64,000 nucleotides of DNA from Melitaea cinxia (GCF_905220565.1 NC_059422.1:1190501-1254500); one strand, 5' to 3'; positions 32,761 to 46,400 are shown, counted from the stretch's first letter. The notes: generated by a model not told the origin, from the sequence alone. A program made the numbers and translations.

Positions 32761-33046
32761 GTATTTGGAATCCCTGTTTCAAACACACAATAGTTTACAG
32801 TAACTTACCATCAAGCATCGTTTTTAATTTGGATCTATCTGGAACTTTCAGCAGGGTTGATACTTCTCCGTGTTAAACATTTTTAAATAAAAATATGAAA
32901 AAAAATAATATATTAATGTGAGTAGTTATTTGTTATTAATATTACTACTTTATGCAAAAATATGAAGTATCAGGAAAGCAGAAATAAAAAACGAATCTCT
33001 ATGATCCTAATATTATCACTAATCATGAAAGTATTCATATTTATTA

Positions 33047-33487
33047 CTAGCGTCCCGTCCCGGCTTCGCACAGGTGCAATGCTGATACTAAATATACTAC
33101 AGAATGTCTTTATTTATAGTGTGAAGCTAGCTTATGACATGGTTATTAACATAATAACAACAACATTCAAATATGCGTCGTTAGATTACGCGTTGTTACA
33201 GAATGCGTTGAAGAAATAAAGGTTCACTGCTCGTTCCCCGTAGGTGCTAGCGTGATAATATGTAGCCTATATGTTGACCCGACTTCTTAATAATATTCGT
33301 GCCAAATTTGAAGTAAATCTATGCAGTACTTTTTGAGTTTATCCCGGACATACATACAGACAAACAGACAAAAATTCTAAAAATCATATTTTTGGCTTCA
33401 TTGACTATAGATCACACCCCAAGTATTCTTTTAAAAAATATTCAATGTACAGTTTTGACTTTCCTACCATTTTATTATATGTATAGA
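33047..33487 (-). mobile_element. Helitron-like element
   Basis: Minus strand begins TCTATACATATAATAAAATG and ends GCCGGGACGGGACGCTAG, between A and T. Shares most of its interior with 19344-20049. Confidence 0.78.
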
Positions 33488-33671
33488 TACCAATATAGTA
33501 TAAAACAAGCTTCGCACCATCCCTACGGAAAAATCAAAGAAATCTCACGAAACCTCGTAAAACTGGACAAATGCAGACCAAATACTCATAGCCTCTCATA
33601 ACTCTGTATAAGAATTTGGCCTGCATTTGTCCGTGTTTTATGAGGTATTATGAGACTTTTCCATAGTGATA

Positions 33672-33860
33672 GCCTATGGATGTTGCATGCTCTACCCCTG
33701 ACCCTCCCCAGGAACTTTGACTACCTTCCTTACCGCAGAACCACAACACTAGTTGCAAGCAGTGTTATTTAAATGTAATCATTTTTCTGTTGAAGTGCTA
33801 TCTTAATCGAGCTGTTTTTATATTCAAACAAGATATATCTACTGTGTCCTACCTCATTAT
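33672..33860 (-). mobile_element. Old retroposon A copy
   Basis: Diverged: CTGACCCTCCCCAGGAACTT, TGCAAGCAGTGTTATTTAAA, TGTGTCCTACCTCA. Confidence 0.6.
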
Positions 33861-34439
33861 AAATAAAAATTTGTATCAAATAAATTAGTTATAAAACAAT
33901 ATCTAAATAAGAGTCTATTAAGATACCATTAGTTAATATTTGATTGCCCTATTTAATGACTACATAATTATGTAGGTACATAGATCGTTAGTTTAAAAAT
34001 TATGTGGTTTCTAAATAGCTTTCAATTATTTTATTAAATGTCATTTGTTACATTCTCATAGTTGGTTTATTTTTAAATATGTATATAAGACTTTAGTTAG
34101 CTACTTAAAATTGGAATCGGAAAATTATACAATGTGTTGCTCTGAAAAAACAAAGATTTTATTATACAATTTTTCTTTATACATTATGATACAAAAATAA
34201 ATTATAAAAACCCTTAAACTACCTGAAAAAACCAAGAAACGACATTTAAAGTTATTTAATATTTACCAATTCCTATACATAAAATTAAAATTAAATATTT
34301 CTTTTATATGTGACTATTATGGAGTGTCAAAAATGTCTTTTTAAAAATATACATATTACTACTGCTATAAAAAAGGTACTATAAAACTACTATAAAAGGT
34401 ACTATACAAATACATAAACTCAAAGGAATATATGGTGAG

Positions 34440-34532
34440 ATGAGGGAAAGTGGTGTCCCAAAAGAAACCGACACCCAGCTAGTCAACGAAGAAGAAGTTA
34501 GCAACGTGAATATGCTAGCCAATGAATTATAA
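34440..34532 (+). other. Short acidic reading-frame end, unassigned
   Basis: A 30-codon ATG frame (starts MRESGVPKETDTQLVNEEEV, ends NMLANEL then TAA) has protein-like composition in otherwise AT-rich DNA. The frame is open without ATG back to about 34378. It could be a relic of a processed gene copy or chance. No splice acceptor of quality is seen. Confidence 0.2.
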
Positions 34533-34804
34533 CTTCTTACGTGCGTATAAGTACACATACACCCTTTCTTATTGAATAAAAATTGTATCGTAAAATGTAT
34601 TCTTCTGGCCTGTTTCACTAGTTATGGATGAAAGTTATCTTGCAAATAAGTTACGATTAAACTTTAACACCAGGAGGTAGAATACGCCATTAGGACCGGT
34701 TCCACATCAATTAATATGGTACAAGTTTTAGATACATATTTACGAAGAGAAATATCTCATAAAATAGTGGAATTTGATGGTGAATAATTGTGTTTGCTCG
34801 CAAA

Positions 34805-35545
34805 CGAAAAAAAAACCGACTTCAATTACATCGACGAGTAATACAACGTAGATCGACGGCAAAATAGTCAAGTAACTACGCGTTATCAAAGATTACTCAA
34901 AAAGTAGTTATAAGATCTTAATAAAATTTATATGCGACCACATGACAAACATCAGCTTTCGATTAAATTAAAAATTATTAAAATCGGTACACCCAGTAAA
35001 AAGTTATAGCGGATTTTCAAGAGTTTCCCTCGATTTCTCTGGGATCCCATCATCAGATCCTGGTTTCCTTATCATGGTATCAAACTACAGATATCCCCTT
35101 TCCAACAAAAAAAGAATTATCAAAATCGGTACATCCAGTAGAAAGTTATTGCGGATTTTCGAGAGTTTCCCTCGATTTCTCTGGGATCCCATCATCAGAT
35201 CCTAGTTTCGTTATCATGGTACCAAACTAGGGATATCCTCTTTCCAACAAAAAAAGAATTATCAAAATCGGTACATCCAGTAGAAAGTTATGCGGTATAA
35301 TACAACGTAGGTCGACGAAAAAAGCGTCAAGTAAAAACGCATTATTAGATATAACTCGAAAAGTAGTTGTTAGATCTCAAATAAATTTAAATGGGACCAA
35401 TTGGCACACAAAACCTTTCGATTAAAACAAAATTTGTCGAAATCGGTCCACACGGGCAAAAGTTCTGATGTAACATAAATTATAAAAAAAAAAAAAAAAA
35501 TACAGTCGAATTGAGAACCTCCTCCTTTTTTGGAAGTCGGTTAAA
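34805..35545 (-). mobile_element. Family F element (AACCGACTTC ends)
   Basis: Ends AAACCGACTTCAATTACATC and CCTTTTTTGGAAGTCGGTT are inverted. The interior contains repeated CGATTTCTCTGGGATCCCAT and FGGTACC-type text in a 142-bp tandem. No coding region. Confidence 0.75.
34981..35290. repeat. Tandem repeat, 142-bp period, inside family F
   Basis: AAATCGGTACA starts at 34981, 35123 and 35265; two full units and part of a third. Confidence 0.85.
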
Positions 35546-35898
35546 AAGAATAATATACCAAAAATTATCTGTTGGATATCGTCATCCGTTGAATAGCAAC
35601 ATCCGTTGACTGGTGAAACAGGCCCAAATTGTGTAAACTCTTATTAATGTATCTTTGTATTTGTATGTAAGTATTTAATCAAGATACATGTATTTTATTT
35701 TGTTTTATTATTAATATTGAATAGGTTAAATATCAATTCTCACTGCCATGGGTAGAGCGGTAGATCTCTTATAGAGAGCTAAGTTCGCCCTTGCTAACTT
35801 TCTTTGTAAATATGATTTTTACTTGTTTCTTTTTTTAAGTGCAATTAATAATATATAATTAATCTATCAAGCTGTTATAACTTTTAGGTGTCCCTACG

Positions 35899-36078
35899 CA
35901 GTGACGTAGCAAGCTTAACTCGCGCCCAGGGAACAATACCTCTTAGCCCGCCCCCCCCATTCGAAAACCATATAATAATATGTTCAGCATTTTTGTATTT
36001 TGTGGACCATTTGGCGCCTCTTTGTGATTAGTGCACGGGGCATGATGCCCCGTCTTGTCCGCCCTCGCTACGCCACTG
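35899..36078. mobile_element. hAT-type MITE with perfect 8-bp duplication
   Basis: CAGTGACGTAGC at the left and GCTACGCCACTG at the right, flanked on both sides by TCCCTACG. Length and duplication size fit the hAT superfamily. Confidence 0.92.
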
Positions 36079-36359
36079 TCCCTACGGTTTCACTTGTGTT
36101 CATTATTGTTGCTTACGTCAATCAGTAATAATGCAGCATCTTTAGTGTTAAAAGAATATTGAAAAAAAAGCAGTATATTTTTAAATTTATTTATTACAAA
36201 CATCCAAAAACCATATCGACTACGCCGTCCTGTACTTAAAAAAAGGTTGACTTAAAAATATCGTTATAATAGCGATAAGGCTGTCGTTTAACTATAACGA
36301 CAGTGTTAGAAAAAGTTAGGTTATAAAATAAAAATAAGAAAACGAAAATTCAAATAACT

Positions 36360-36365
36360 TTTATT
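36360..36365 (-). terminator. TEX9: Polyadenylation signal of TEX9-like gene
   Basis: AATAAA on the minus strand 12 bases after the stop codon. Confidence 0.65.
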
Positions 36366-36377
36366 CAATAATATATT

Positions 36378-36587
36378 TTACAAGTCTTGACTTAAAAATT
36401 CACAATATTCTTTTTCTAACGCCCTAACAGCGCCCTCTGTCAGTAAGAGAGCGTTCTGTCTCCTCAGATTGTCTATGAGGGAGTTTTGTTTATCTGTTTG
36501 AGATGTCAAAGTCTTTATTTTTGCTTCTAAACGTGTTATGGAGTTTTGATGGGACGACGATAATGTTCTGGTTGATTCTCGATATTC
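36378..36587 (-). CDS. TEX9: TEX9-like exon 6 (C-terminus)
   Basis: Acceptor TTTTTATAG|GAATAT, stop TAA at 36380-36378. Carries the terminal coiled coil and the conserved end ALEKEYCEFLSQDL. Confidence 0.78.
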   Translation of the reverse strand, partial: EYRESTRTLSSSHQNSITRLEAKIKTLTSQTDKQNSLIDNLRRQNALLLTEGAVRALEKEYCEFLSQDL

Positions 36588-39500
36588 CTATAAAAATTAT
36601 AAGAATTTTATTTAAAATTTATTTATTATTGTATTGTGTTTTTTTTGGAAGCAGAGTTAGTAGGGAGATGATAGGGTTTCCTTTGATTATTTATATTTTT
36701 AGAAAGTTACTAAGAATTATATTAAAGTATTAAATTGTATGAATTATATTATTAATAAAAGTCTTTGAAAGTTAAAAGTTTTAAAGTTTTTGAAAAATTA
36801 CTTTTTAGTTACATTAATTATTTTCTTTTGCTTGGAAATTATTTTGTTTTATACCTCAAGTGTGAGAATCAAGTGTCTTATGGTAAGCGGAAGCCGCATT
36901 GCCAACAACCCCCGACCCTCCCCAGGAGCTCTACCCCACTCACACAGAAACACAACACTGCTTAAAGCAGTATTATTTGTCTGTGATCTTCTGTAAAGTT
37001 GAATCCCGGTCTGGTTGCTGTAGATTTTTAGCAAGATTTTTTCTGGTGTACTTGTGTACGGTGTTCTTTATAGCATTACTTTTTTAAAGTATTCACCTTT
37101 TCCGTCATTTTCGCTATTTCCAGTTGCTGTTTGAGATTAGATATAGTTTCCTCTTGGGACGCGCATCTCGCTTCAAGGCTTATGTTTTTACTTTTAAGAT
37201 TTTTCACTTCGGATGTTAGTTTATCTGTGTTGCTTCTCTGTTCTTTATAGAGACGATCTTTCTCCTATATTTAAAAAAGACATTTTGATAAGTGTGTCTG
37301 TATTATATGGGTCTAATAAACAGTGGCATAGCAAGGGGGGGTGGGGGGGGCAGAGGGGCATCGTGCGCCGTCTCCTACTCACAAAGTGGTGCCAAATGGT
37401 CCGCAAAACAAAAAATAGCTTGACATATTATATGATTTTCGGATTTGGGGTGGTAACAAGGTAATATGCCCCGGGCACGAGTTAAGCTCGCTACGTGACT
37501 GCTAATATATATAAATCTCGTCTCACAGTGTTGTGGTAGCAATTTTCCAAAATGCTTTGACTAATTTTATCATTTTTTTTGGAATTTTTCCTAAGAAAAA
37601 ATATTAGGACTGTGTTGTAAAACTATATGAGTGGAATCGAGTGAAACGGTAATGCTCACTTGTCTCAAGAGTAAATTTGCAACGACTCTTACGAGAAAGG
37701 ATAAATAAATCGTTCGTAAAAAGTAAACTCCATTTGCGTATCTTGGAAAAAATTTGTGTGCGTCACACACAATTTTTTTTTAATTTATTTAGTAGGTATG
37801 AGAACCGGTAAAAAAAGTATTTTTGATACCGCTGGGTGATTAGGGTGTACCTACCCATACGCCTGAACGATGTTTGTCGATTCAGCTACAGTTTTTCAGT
37901 AATAAGATTGGGCACAACTATTATTAGGTTCCATGGAATTTTGCTAAGGTTACAAATCTGTACCCATAGCAGATCTGTAATGGTAATATTATTGATGACA
38001 AAAGAAGCGTCGATGTGTATGTCCGAACAATTTCCAAACGACTGCACACATTTTTTTTTTATGTTTGAAATAAATGCGAAAGTTTCCATATTAAAATATA
38101 GATATTTGTTACGCTCACGAAAAAACTTTTTTTTTTATGTCACTAGGTCGGCAAACAAGCGTACGGCTCACCTGATGGTAAGCGATTACCGTAGCTTATA
38201 GACACCTGCAACACCAGAAGCATCGCAAGCGCGTTGCCGACCCAATCCCCAATCCCCCCAGGAGCTCTGGTCATCTTACTCACCAACAGGAACACAATAC
38301 TGCTTGAAAACAGTATTATTTTACACATTTGGATGATTCTTCTTTGGCCTTCGTTTTTTTTTTTTCAGAACTGCTTTAGAAACAAAAAATTTATAGTAGG
38401 AAGTTTGCCGGGTCAGTTAGCATATTGAATATTATTAGAAGTAATACAGGAGGTATCTGGAGAGATCTATTAATGAAGAAACACCTAGATAGCGTTAATA
38501 GTTTCACTGCGATTGAAAAGCATCATCTTGCCTCTAGAATATTGATGGACTTATAGATTTTTTATGGACTTTTTATCCCGTGTGGTGTCGGTCAAGTAGA
38601 ATAGCATCACTCCCTTTCTTTCCATGGGGGTCGTAAAAGGCGACCGCGGGATAAACCTGACCCAAAATCATCAAGGTCCTGGAGAAGGAAAGCTTCATTT
38701 GAAACCCGGAATGGGGTCTCCGTCAAGCATTCGTGGCATAGCTCTAAAATGTATCGACACACGTATCGACTCATCTTTCCTGTGGGCCTAGCCAGTGGGG
38801 TCTAGAGGGTGGCGCAGAACTTAGTCAACTCTGCGTTTTCCTGAAGAGTGACCTAGGCGACACAGTGTCTGTCTGACACTGTCTAAATCGTCTGCAATAG
38901 ACGGACTAAGGTCAATGAGTTGAGATGGATTTTTACTATGGTCTGGACTTTTGTGCTTGTGTATTGCGTTTCCGGAACCCCAATATAGAGTACCTAAATC
39001 ATATTGTGGTTATTGAGTGTTATATGAGTGTGGATACGATTTAAAATATACGTCAGCAATTATATGATTTATTTGAGTTGTTTAAACGGGAGACTAGGAT
39101 TTATTCCTGTGTCATCATTCCAGCCTACAGCAGTCCACTGCTGGACATAGGCCTCCACAAGTTCGCGCCAAACATGCGCGAACTCATGTGTGTTGCCCAT
39201 AGTCACCACGCTGGGCAGCCGGGTTGGTGACCGCAGGGCTGGCTTTTTCGCACCTAAGCGCAGCTGCCCGTCTTCGGCCTGTGTGTTTCAAAGCCAGCGG
39301 TTAGATTATTCCCAGATTGTTATACAGATTATTCCTGTGTCGGGGGTCCAGAAACACATATAATATACAAGAACAAACGCCCAGACCACGACGGACATTT
39401 GTATGGCTAATACAAACGATGACGCAGAGATCGAACCTGTAATCGCCAGCGCAACAGCCACAAACCATTGTAGTGACAGTTGCGCTAACGCGTCGTCAAA

Positions 39501-40377
39501 TAATTATTGATAAAATACTTACATTCAATCGATTCTGTACCACCGCATACTTCGCCTTCATATCGGCTGTTTCGGAACGCATACTATTGGCTCTGTTGAT
39601 AAGCGCCATACGCTCACTCTCCAACTCCGCTATATGTGTCATGTGTCCTTCACACTGTTTTATCTGTGTACGACACGTGTTTAATTAGATGCCTGTTGTT
39701 CTGATATGTACATTTTTTTTGTATTGTAATATACGCTATGGTGGAAAACAAGCAATGACAGTAATTGCAAGCGGGTAAGGCTTTAGATTGAGAACCGTCG
39801 AATTATCTAAGCTCAAAATTTGACTGTTTATCGGCATAATTTCGTTACAAAAAAGAAAAAAAAAAAAAAACCGTAACCTATCTAATTACCAAATTAGACT
39901 GTTTATCGACATAATTTGTTTACAAAAAAAAAAAAAAAATAACCCTAACCTATCTAACTTCAAAATGCGGTTCTTAATCTAAAACCTAGCCTTTAAGCGT
40001 TTGCCAACCTTACCATAGACCATCCTCAAGTGTTCTGATCACCTTATTCACCAAGGAACACAACACTGCTTCAGAGCAGTATTTTTTATATAACTTGTTC
40101 GACAAACAGCTAGCTGTTGACTAGCCCGTTGGCGCAGTTTGTAGTGACCCTGCTTTCTGCTCCGAGGGTTGTGGGTTCGATTCCCACCCCGAGTCTGGGT
40201 GTAATATAAATATTTATTTATATATTTATATATGTATTATTTATAAGTATGTTTATCGAAAAAAAAAAAAAAAAAAAAAAAAAATATGTAGCTATATACC
40301 AATCGGATGTTACCTATAACACAAGCATTAAGTTGCTTACTTTAGGAACAGACGACCGTGTGTGTATTGTGTAAATA

Positions 40378-40434
<57 letters not shown>

Positions 40435-43400
40435 AAGCTTACGGATCACCTGATGGTAAGCGATTACCGTAGCTAATAGGGTAATAGGCGTCTAAAACAC
40501 CAGGAGCATCGCAAGCACGTTGCCGACCCTATCCCCAACAACACTGCTTGGAAACAGTAAGCTGTGATCTTCTGTTTTGTGCAAGATAGATCTTACTGTA
40601 TCCTAAACTCAATAAAATATTTAAATTAGAATTTCTACAAGGCAATAGTTTTACAATAAACATCACCCGCATCAGTATAGGCTACTATGTTAAAAAGTTT
40701 GTATCACGCGAGACGACACACATATATATAAACAAATTACTTAATTATATCAAATGAGAGAAAAAAATAATAATAATGGATACCAAAATTAGCACAATCT
40801 AATATATAAAATTCTCGTGTCGCTGTGTTTGTAGTTAAACTCCTCCGAAACGGCTTGTTCGATTCTCACGAAATTTTGTGTGCATATTGGGTAGGTCTGA
40901 AAATCGAACATCTATTTTTCATCCCCCTAAATGTTAAGGGTAGTCCACCCTAAATTTTTTTTTATATATTTTGCTAATTTATTTTATTTTTATTTTATTA
41001 TGTTTTAGCATAAAAAAAATACATACAACCCTAAATTTTCATAATATATATGGCAAAACAACGTTTGCTGGGTCAGCTAGTAATATATAAAATTTAACCT
41101 TTATTAAAATCTGCACCTTTTTGTTTTACTTCTTACCTTCTTGTCTATGGTTCCTTGAAGCTTGTCTATTTGTTCCTGCATCAGTTTCACTTTGGCAGAC
41201 AAGAATTTACACACATTTTCAACCGTTATTTTATCTGTAAAGTAGAATAAGAGACTTGGTAGTTGGTACAATAGACGCTCTTCGTATGTTCACCTCTTTA
41301 CAGATACCACCATACAGATAACTAAATATTTATCCTTATTTACAAACTTCAGTTGAAGTCATCAATCAGAATCAAATTAAATCTTGTTAAAAAAAATAAG
41401 TTTTATATATGTATGTAAAACAGAGAATAAAGTCAATTTCTATCTATATATACAAATTATATACATATCGATGGCTAACAGCCAAAAAGGGTTAGGCGAC
41501 ATTTTTTGAGAAACTGAGTTATATATATAGTTTTTATATATATAGTTGTATTCGATTCTAACTATATATATTTGTATATTACAGTTTCTCAAAAAATGTC
41601 GCTTAACCCTTTTTGGCTGTTAGGCATCGATATGTTCTATATAAAACATATCGATGCCTAATATAGGTATTAAAGATTATCCTGAAAAAAGGAAAACAGT
41701 ACCTACTTCTAGTAAAGAGGAAAAAAATAAAAAAATAATAACAAAAAATACAATTTTTATATATAAATAGACATACTAACACACATTAGCTTATTTTGAT
41801 TCCATACACTATATTTATATACCATCATACATGTTATAGATTCACTATCATTTTCATAGCTAAAAGATGCTCACAGAGTACATTGTAATAGTAGGGAAGA
41901 TGCTTTAGAGGCATGTTAGCGTTGTTTATAAGTAAGAAATGTAAACTTAGGCATATAAGATTTACTAAAAAAGTACAACATTATTAAGATCTCAACTATT
42001 TTATTATCAGAATGTTAGAGGCTTAAGGACTAAAACCATCCAATTATTCAATAGCATTATATGTTGTGACTATGACGTCATAGCTTTTACAGAGACGTGG
42101 TTGAATGGTAGTGTATTCGATAACGAAATTGTTGATGATCGTTATGTTTTATACAGGCGCGACCGTGAGAGCCATGGTTTTGACAGGGGCAAGGAGGGTG
42201 GTGGTACGTTGATCGCGGTTTCTAGGCGTTATAAGTCTCAACGTGTACTTGATTTTGAGTCCGATTGTGAAGACCTCTGGGTTAAAATCGAAATATGCAA
42301 CAATAGCAACAATCCTTCCTATCTTTATATATGTTGTGCTTACTTGCCGCCGCCAGTCAAACTTTCTACCCTGGCACATTTCCTGGATTGCTCCAATCGT
42401 AATTTGGAGCTTTGCTCTGGGGGGATTCTTTTTCTAGGAGACTTCAATCTGAGCGGTATGGTCTGGCATGTTACAGATTCCCTCGTGCTAACTCCTGGAA
42501 GGACCGATAGTTCTTTGCATAATAAGTTATTAGATTTTATGTCTCTCAATAATCTCAACCAATATAACTCCAGTCGAAACTCAATAAATAAAACTCCAGA
42601 TCTTGTTCTCAGTTCCATGACATTGTCGCGATTGGACGTCTGCTCGAATCCGCTGTCTACAGTTGATCCCCTCCACCCACCTCTGGAGTTTTGCATTCCG
42701 ATTGCCGGTGCTAATAATCTAAAAACAAAGTGCGACGTCAAATATCACTTCCACAAGGCTGATTATAATAAAATTATAAGTGATCTAGCTGACGTTCAAT
42801 GGAATAATGCATTTGACGCTTGCACTCGATAGACGAAATAGTCAAAATTTTCTACAATCATTTGAACTCACTGATAGCTAAGCATGTACCAAAGTCTAGG
42901 CCACGAATCGGCAATCAGTATCCTACTTGGTTTTCCGCTGCGTTAGTTAGATCACTTAAAGAGAAACATAAGTACAGAATGAAATTCCGCAAATATGGGA
43001 ACCCTAGAGATGATATCACCTTTAGACTTCTTAGGGATCGCTGTGCTAAGCTTCTGGACCAAAATTACTCCACCTACTTAGAGCGCTTGGAGTCATCCAT
43101 TAAGTCCAATCCTAAATTAATTTGGTCATACATCAAACATAAAAGAGGAGGAGCTTCTGTTTTTCCTGCGGAAATGTCTTCCGATACGCGAGTTGTAAAT
43201 AGCGGGCATGATATTTGCGCACTTTTTGCTGACCACTTTTCCTCAGTTTATAATATGAACCACTCGCCTATTCTATCCCAGACGTACGAAGCTGTTTCCA
43301 CAAACCTTATATCGCAGATCTCAGTTACCAAGGAGCAGGTCTTGAAGGTTTTAAAGAGACTTGATTCTGGAAAGGGAGCCGGTTCTGATGGCGTACCACC

Positions 43401-46400
43401 AGTCCTCGTCGTCACATGCGCTAGTTACCTGGCTTTGCCTCTTTCTATAATATTCAATAAATCTTTAAGCTCTGGCATCTTTCCTATTGCCTGGAAAGAG
43501 TCCCGCATAGTACCATTACTAAAAAGTGGCGATGTCAGTAAAGTCGTAAACTATAGACCCATTTCTCTTATATCAGTCTTCGCAAAGGTATTTGAAATGT
43601 TATTGTGCCCAATTTTATCTTGGCACTTTAAACAATCGATTACTGCAGAACAGCATGGATTTGTAAAGGCTAGATCCACGTCTACCAACTTAACATCGTT
43701 TGTCGAGGACCTTATTGAGGTAGTTGATCACGGATACTCGGCAGATGCTATTTACACTGACTTCAGTAAGGCCTTCGACAAAGTCAATCACGATGTTCTC
43801 TTACACAAATTGAGTCTTTTTGGTATAGCAGGAAAGCTCCTTAATTGGTGTCAATCTTATTTAACCAATAGAAGGTCGGTGGTTGTGGTTGCGGGTTTCT
43901 CTTCTAAACCTTTTGTTGCCTGCTCTGGGGTTCCTCGGGGCTCGCATTTGGGACCCCTGTTTTTCAGCATATTCATCAATGACATTGGAACGTACTTCCG
44001 GAACTCCAAGGTATACATGTTCGCTGATGACTTGAAATTCTTCAGGCGTATAACTACGACTGCTGATAGCCAGCTTCTTCAGAGTGATCTCGATAGTCTT
44101 GTGTTGTGGTGCACTCGTAACGGCATGAGCCTCAACATTAATAAATGTCGTGTAATTTGTTTTACAAGACAGAAAAAAGTGCCCCCACGGTCGTACTTCA
44201 TCCACGGTGAACCACTATCGGAGGTTGAGCATATTAGGGACCTTGGCGTCATAATTGACAATAGATTGCGATTTAATATCCACATTGACTACATCGTTAA
44301 AAAAAGCTTCAAAACGCTGGGATTGGTTTTGCGAAGCTGTAAAGAGTTCAGGCATCCATCAACAAAAATCACTATCTATAATGCTCTTGTGCGCAGTACA
44401 TTAGAGTACTGCAGCATTGTTTGGAATCCGCATTACGAGGTGTATAGCAAGCGTTTGGAAAGCGTTCAGAAAAGATTCCTATGGCACTTGTCATATAGTT
44501 GTAATATGTTGAAGAATTTAACAAGCTATTCGGATAGGCTGCAACACTTCCACCTGAATTCCCTTTCTAGTCGTAGAAGGTTTCTCGATGCAATATTTCT
44601 ATACAAGCTGGTTAATGCTAAGATGGATGCTCCTCAGCTTCTATCTTTGTTAGATATAAATACACCTAAGCGCCTACCGAAAGTCAACAAATACAGGCCT
44701 TTTGCTCAAAAACGTGCTAGATCCAATCTGGGGCTTTTTTCTCCTTTAAACAGAGTCACGAGAGCATACAATGCTATTCATAATACCACTGTGTCCGTCA
44801 ACCACTCAAGCCATGAAATTGATATATTCTCTAATAGTCTGAATTTATTTAGAAAACGTATAGGCTTAAAATATTATGAATTGTAAGCGATAGTTTGTAA
44901 TTGGAATTCTTGATGTATGTATATGATGACCTTATAGTTTTGCGTTTATCTACTTCTATTGTCAAAAATCCACATTTAAATAATTTTTAATTTTTAATTC
45001 AATCTAGCTTATACCGTCTCTTTATATTTTTATTCTCATTTAGTTAAAATAATTAAGTATTAATCAATGTTTTCTAATTAAGTGTTTTATTATATATGTT
45101 CTAATAATTGCAATTTGACTCAGTGTTAGTTACTTAGTAAATACTTGTTATGTTCAATTGAAGTAAAAATTGTCTTATTCGCATTGTGGTTTGCACCTGT
45201 AATTGAGGTGACACTCAACAATCAATATCTTATATTCATGCTACTTTTTTGTGATGTATTGGTGTTTATCTTGTTGGTGCAACTAAATAAATAAATAAAT
45301 AAATAAACTATAATAAAGCATTTTAAGAAAGATTAAAAATAAAGTTCATAAGGAGAGTATATGAAGTGATTACTTTAACTAACTGCAGTTATTATTTCGT
45401 GTCCTATACTCAAAGGCTGTCTGGAAGAGATCACTCTTTCAGCGATAAGACCGCCTTTGTACATCTTTCATTTTATGTTTTTTTTTTTGTTGTTTCTTTT
45501 AATGGTGTACAATAAAGAGTATTATTATTATTACTTTTGAGTGATAAATCAGTTTTTGAGTGACAAAGTGAGCCATTAATCACTAAAAATATTTTTCGCT
45601 TCAGTTAAAATGTACTTGTAATATAATTAAGTTTGATTGAAGAAGGTTACAGCAGAATATCCTGCTCAAAATCTGAAACAGCTTGTCTGACCAAGAACTT
45701 CAACCTTACAGAATATTACAGCTAATTAATGTCTTCCTGAGTTACTCCTTTATTACTAGAAAAAAACCGAAATATTTAAATATTGAATGTTAACTCACCT
45801 TTTAAAAATGACTGCGGCAGCACATTGTCCTTAACATTTATCGATACAAAAGCGTACATAAATTCCAAATCATTGTTACTTTCTCTACCTTTAGACAAAA
45901 TACAACAACTACAAGTTACTTCTTTAACTTTGTCTGTATCTGTGACTTCTTGTATTCCATTTTCAAAACTTTTTGGACTTTCACTTTCTAAATTTGAATT
46001 TTGTTCTTTTTTACTTTTACTTAGCGGTCTGTTCTTTTTGATTTGGACCTCTTTGGTCGGTGTTGATGTTTGTGTTTCACAGCAATGACTCTTTGTTTGT
46101 CTGTGTGTAGGCGTTAATGTGAGGCTGTGAGAGAATTCTGAAAATATATCTTGTTTTTGCTGCAAATAAAAAAAAGTTAATAATAAAGAGAAACAAAACT
46201 TAAAAATGTATTACAAAGTTTATAAAGAGAACATTCACTATACATAGACATATATATTGTGCTTTGCAATAATTTTATTCTTTAATACTAAAAAAAAAAA
46301 AAATACAGTTTTATTTAAATATTAGTACAATAAAACACTTCAATTTAAGAATTGTGATATCAGACAATCTCATTACTTAGGCTTAACTTTATTTGTCTTG

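Larger units (their letters stand above)
34607..35629. mobile_element. GGCCTGTTTCAC element split by family F
   Basis: Outer ends GGCCTGTTTCACTAG and CTGGTGAAACAGGCC are inverted. Between them lies a complete family F element (34805-35545), so the outer MITE was the target. A related left end occurs at 58198. Confidence 0.6.
41969..45306 (+). mobile_element. CR1/Jockey-type LINE in TEX9-like intron 2, 5'-truncated
   Basis: Contains an endonuclease frame followed by a reverse transcriptase frame, a roughly 400-bp 3' UTR and an (AAAT)n tail at 45279-45306. There is no gag-like ORF1. It is antisense to the host gene. A single frame break near 42820-42832 separates endonuclease from RT, so the copy is young. 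Confidence 0.9.

Noticed and set aside
36503..36733. 76-codon plus-strand frame
   Set aside because: Antisense of TEX9-like exon 6 and its intron.
37836..38201. 121-codon plus-strand frame
   Set aside because: Spans intron DNA and runs into retroposon A; no motif and no splice support.
42149..44285. Minus-strand frames of 68-133 codons
   Set aside because: Shadows of the LINE endonuclease and RT frames.
45783..46088. 101-codon plus-strand frame
   Set aside because: Antisense of TEX9-like exon 2, which has proper splice borders and fits in frame with the other exons.
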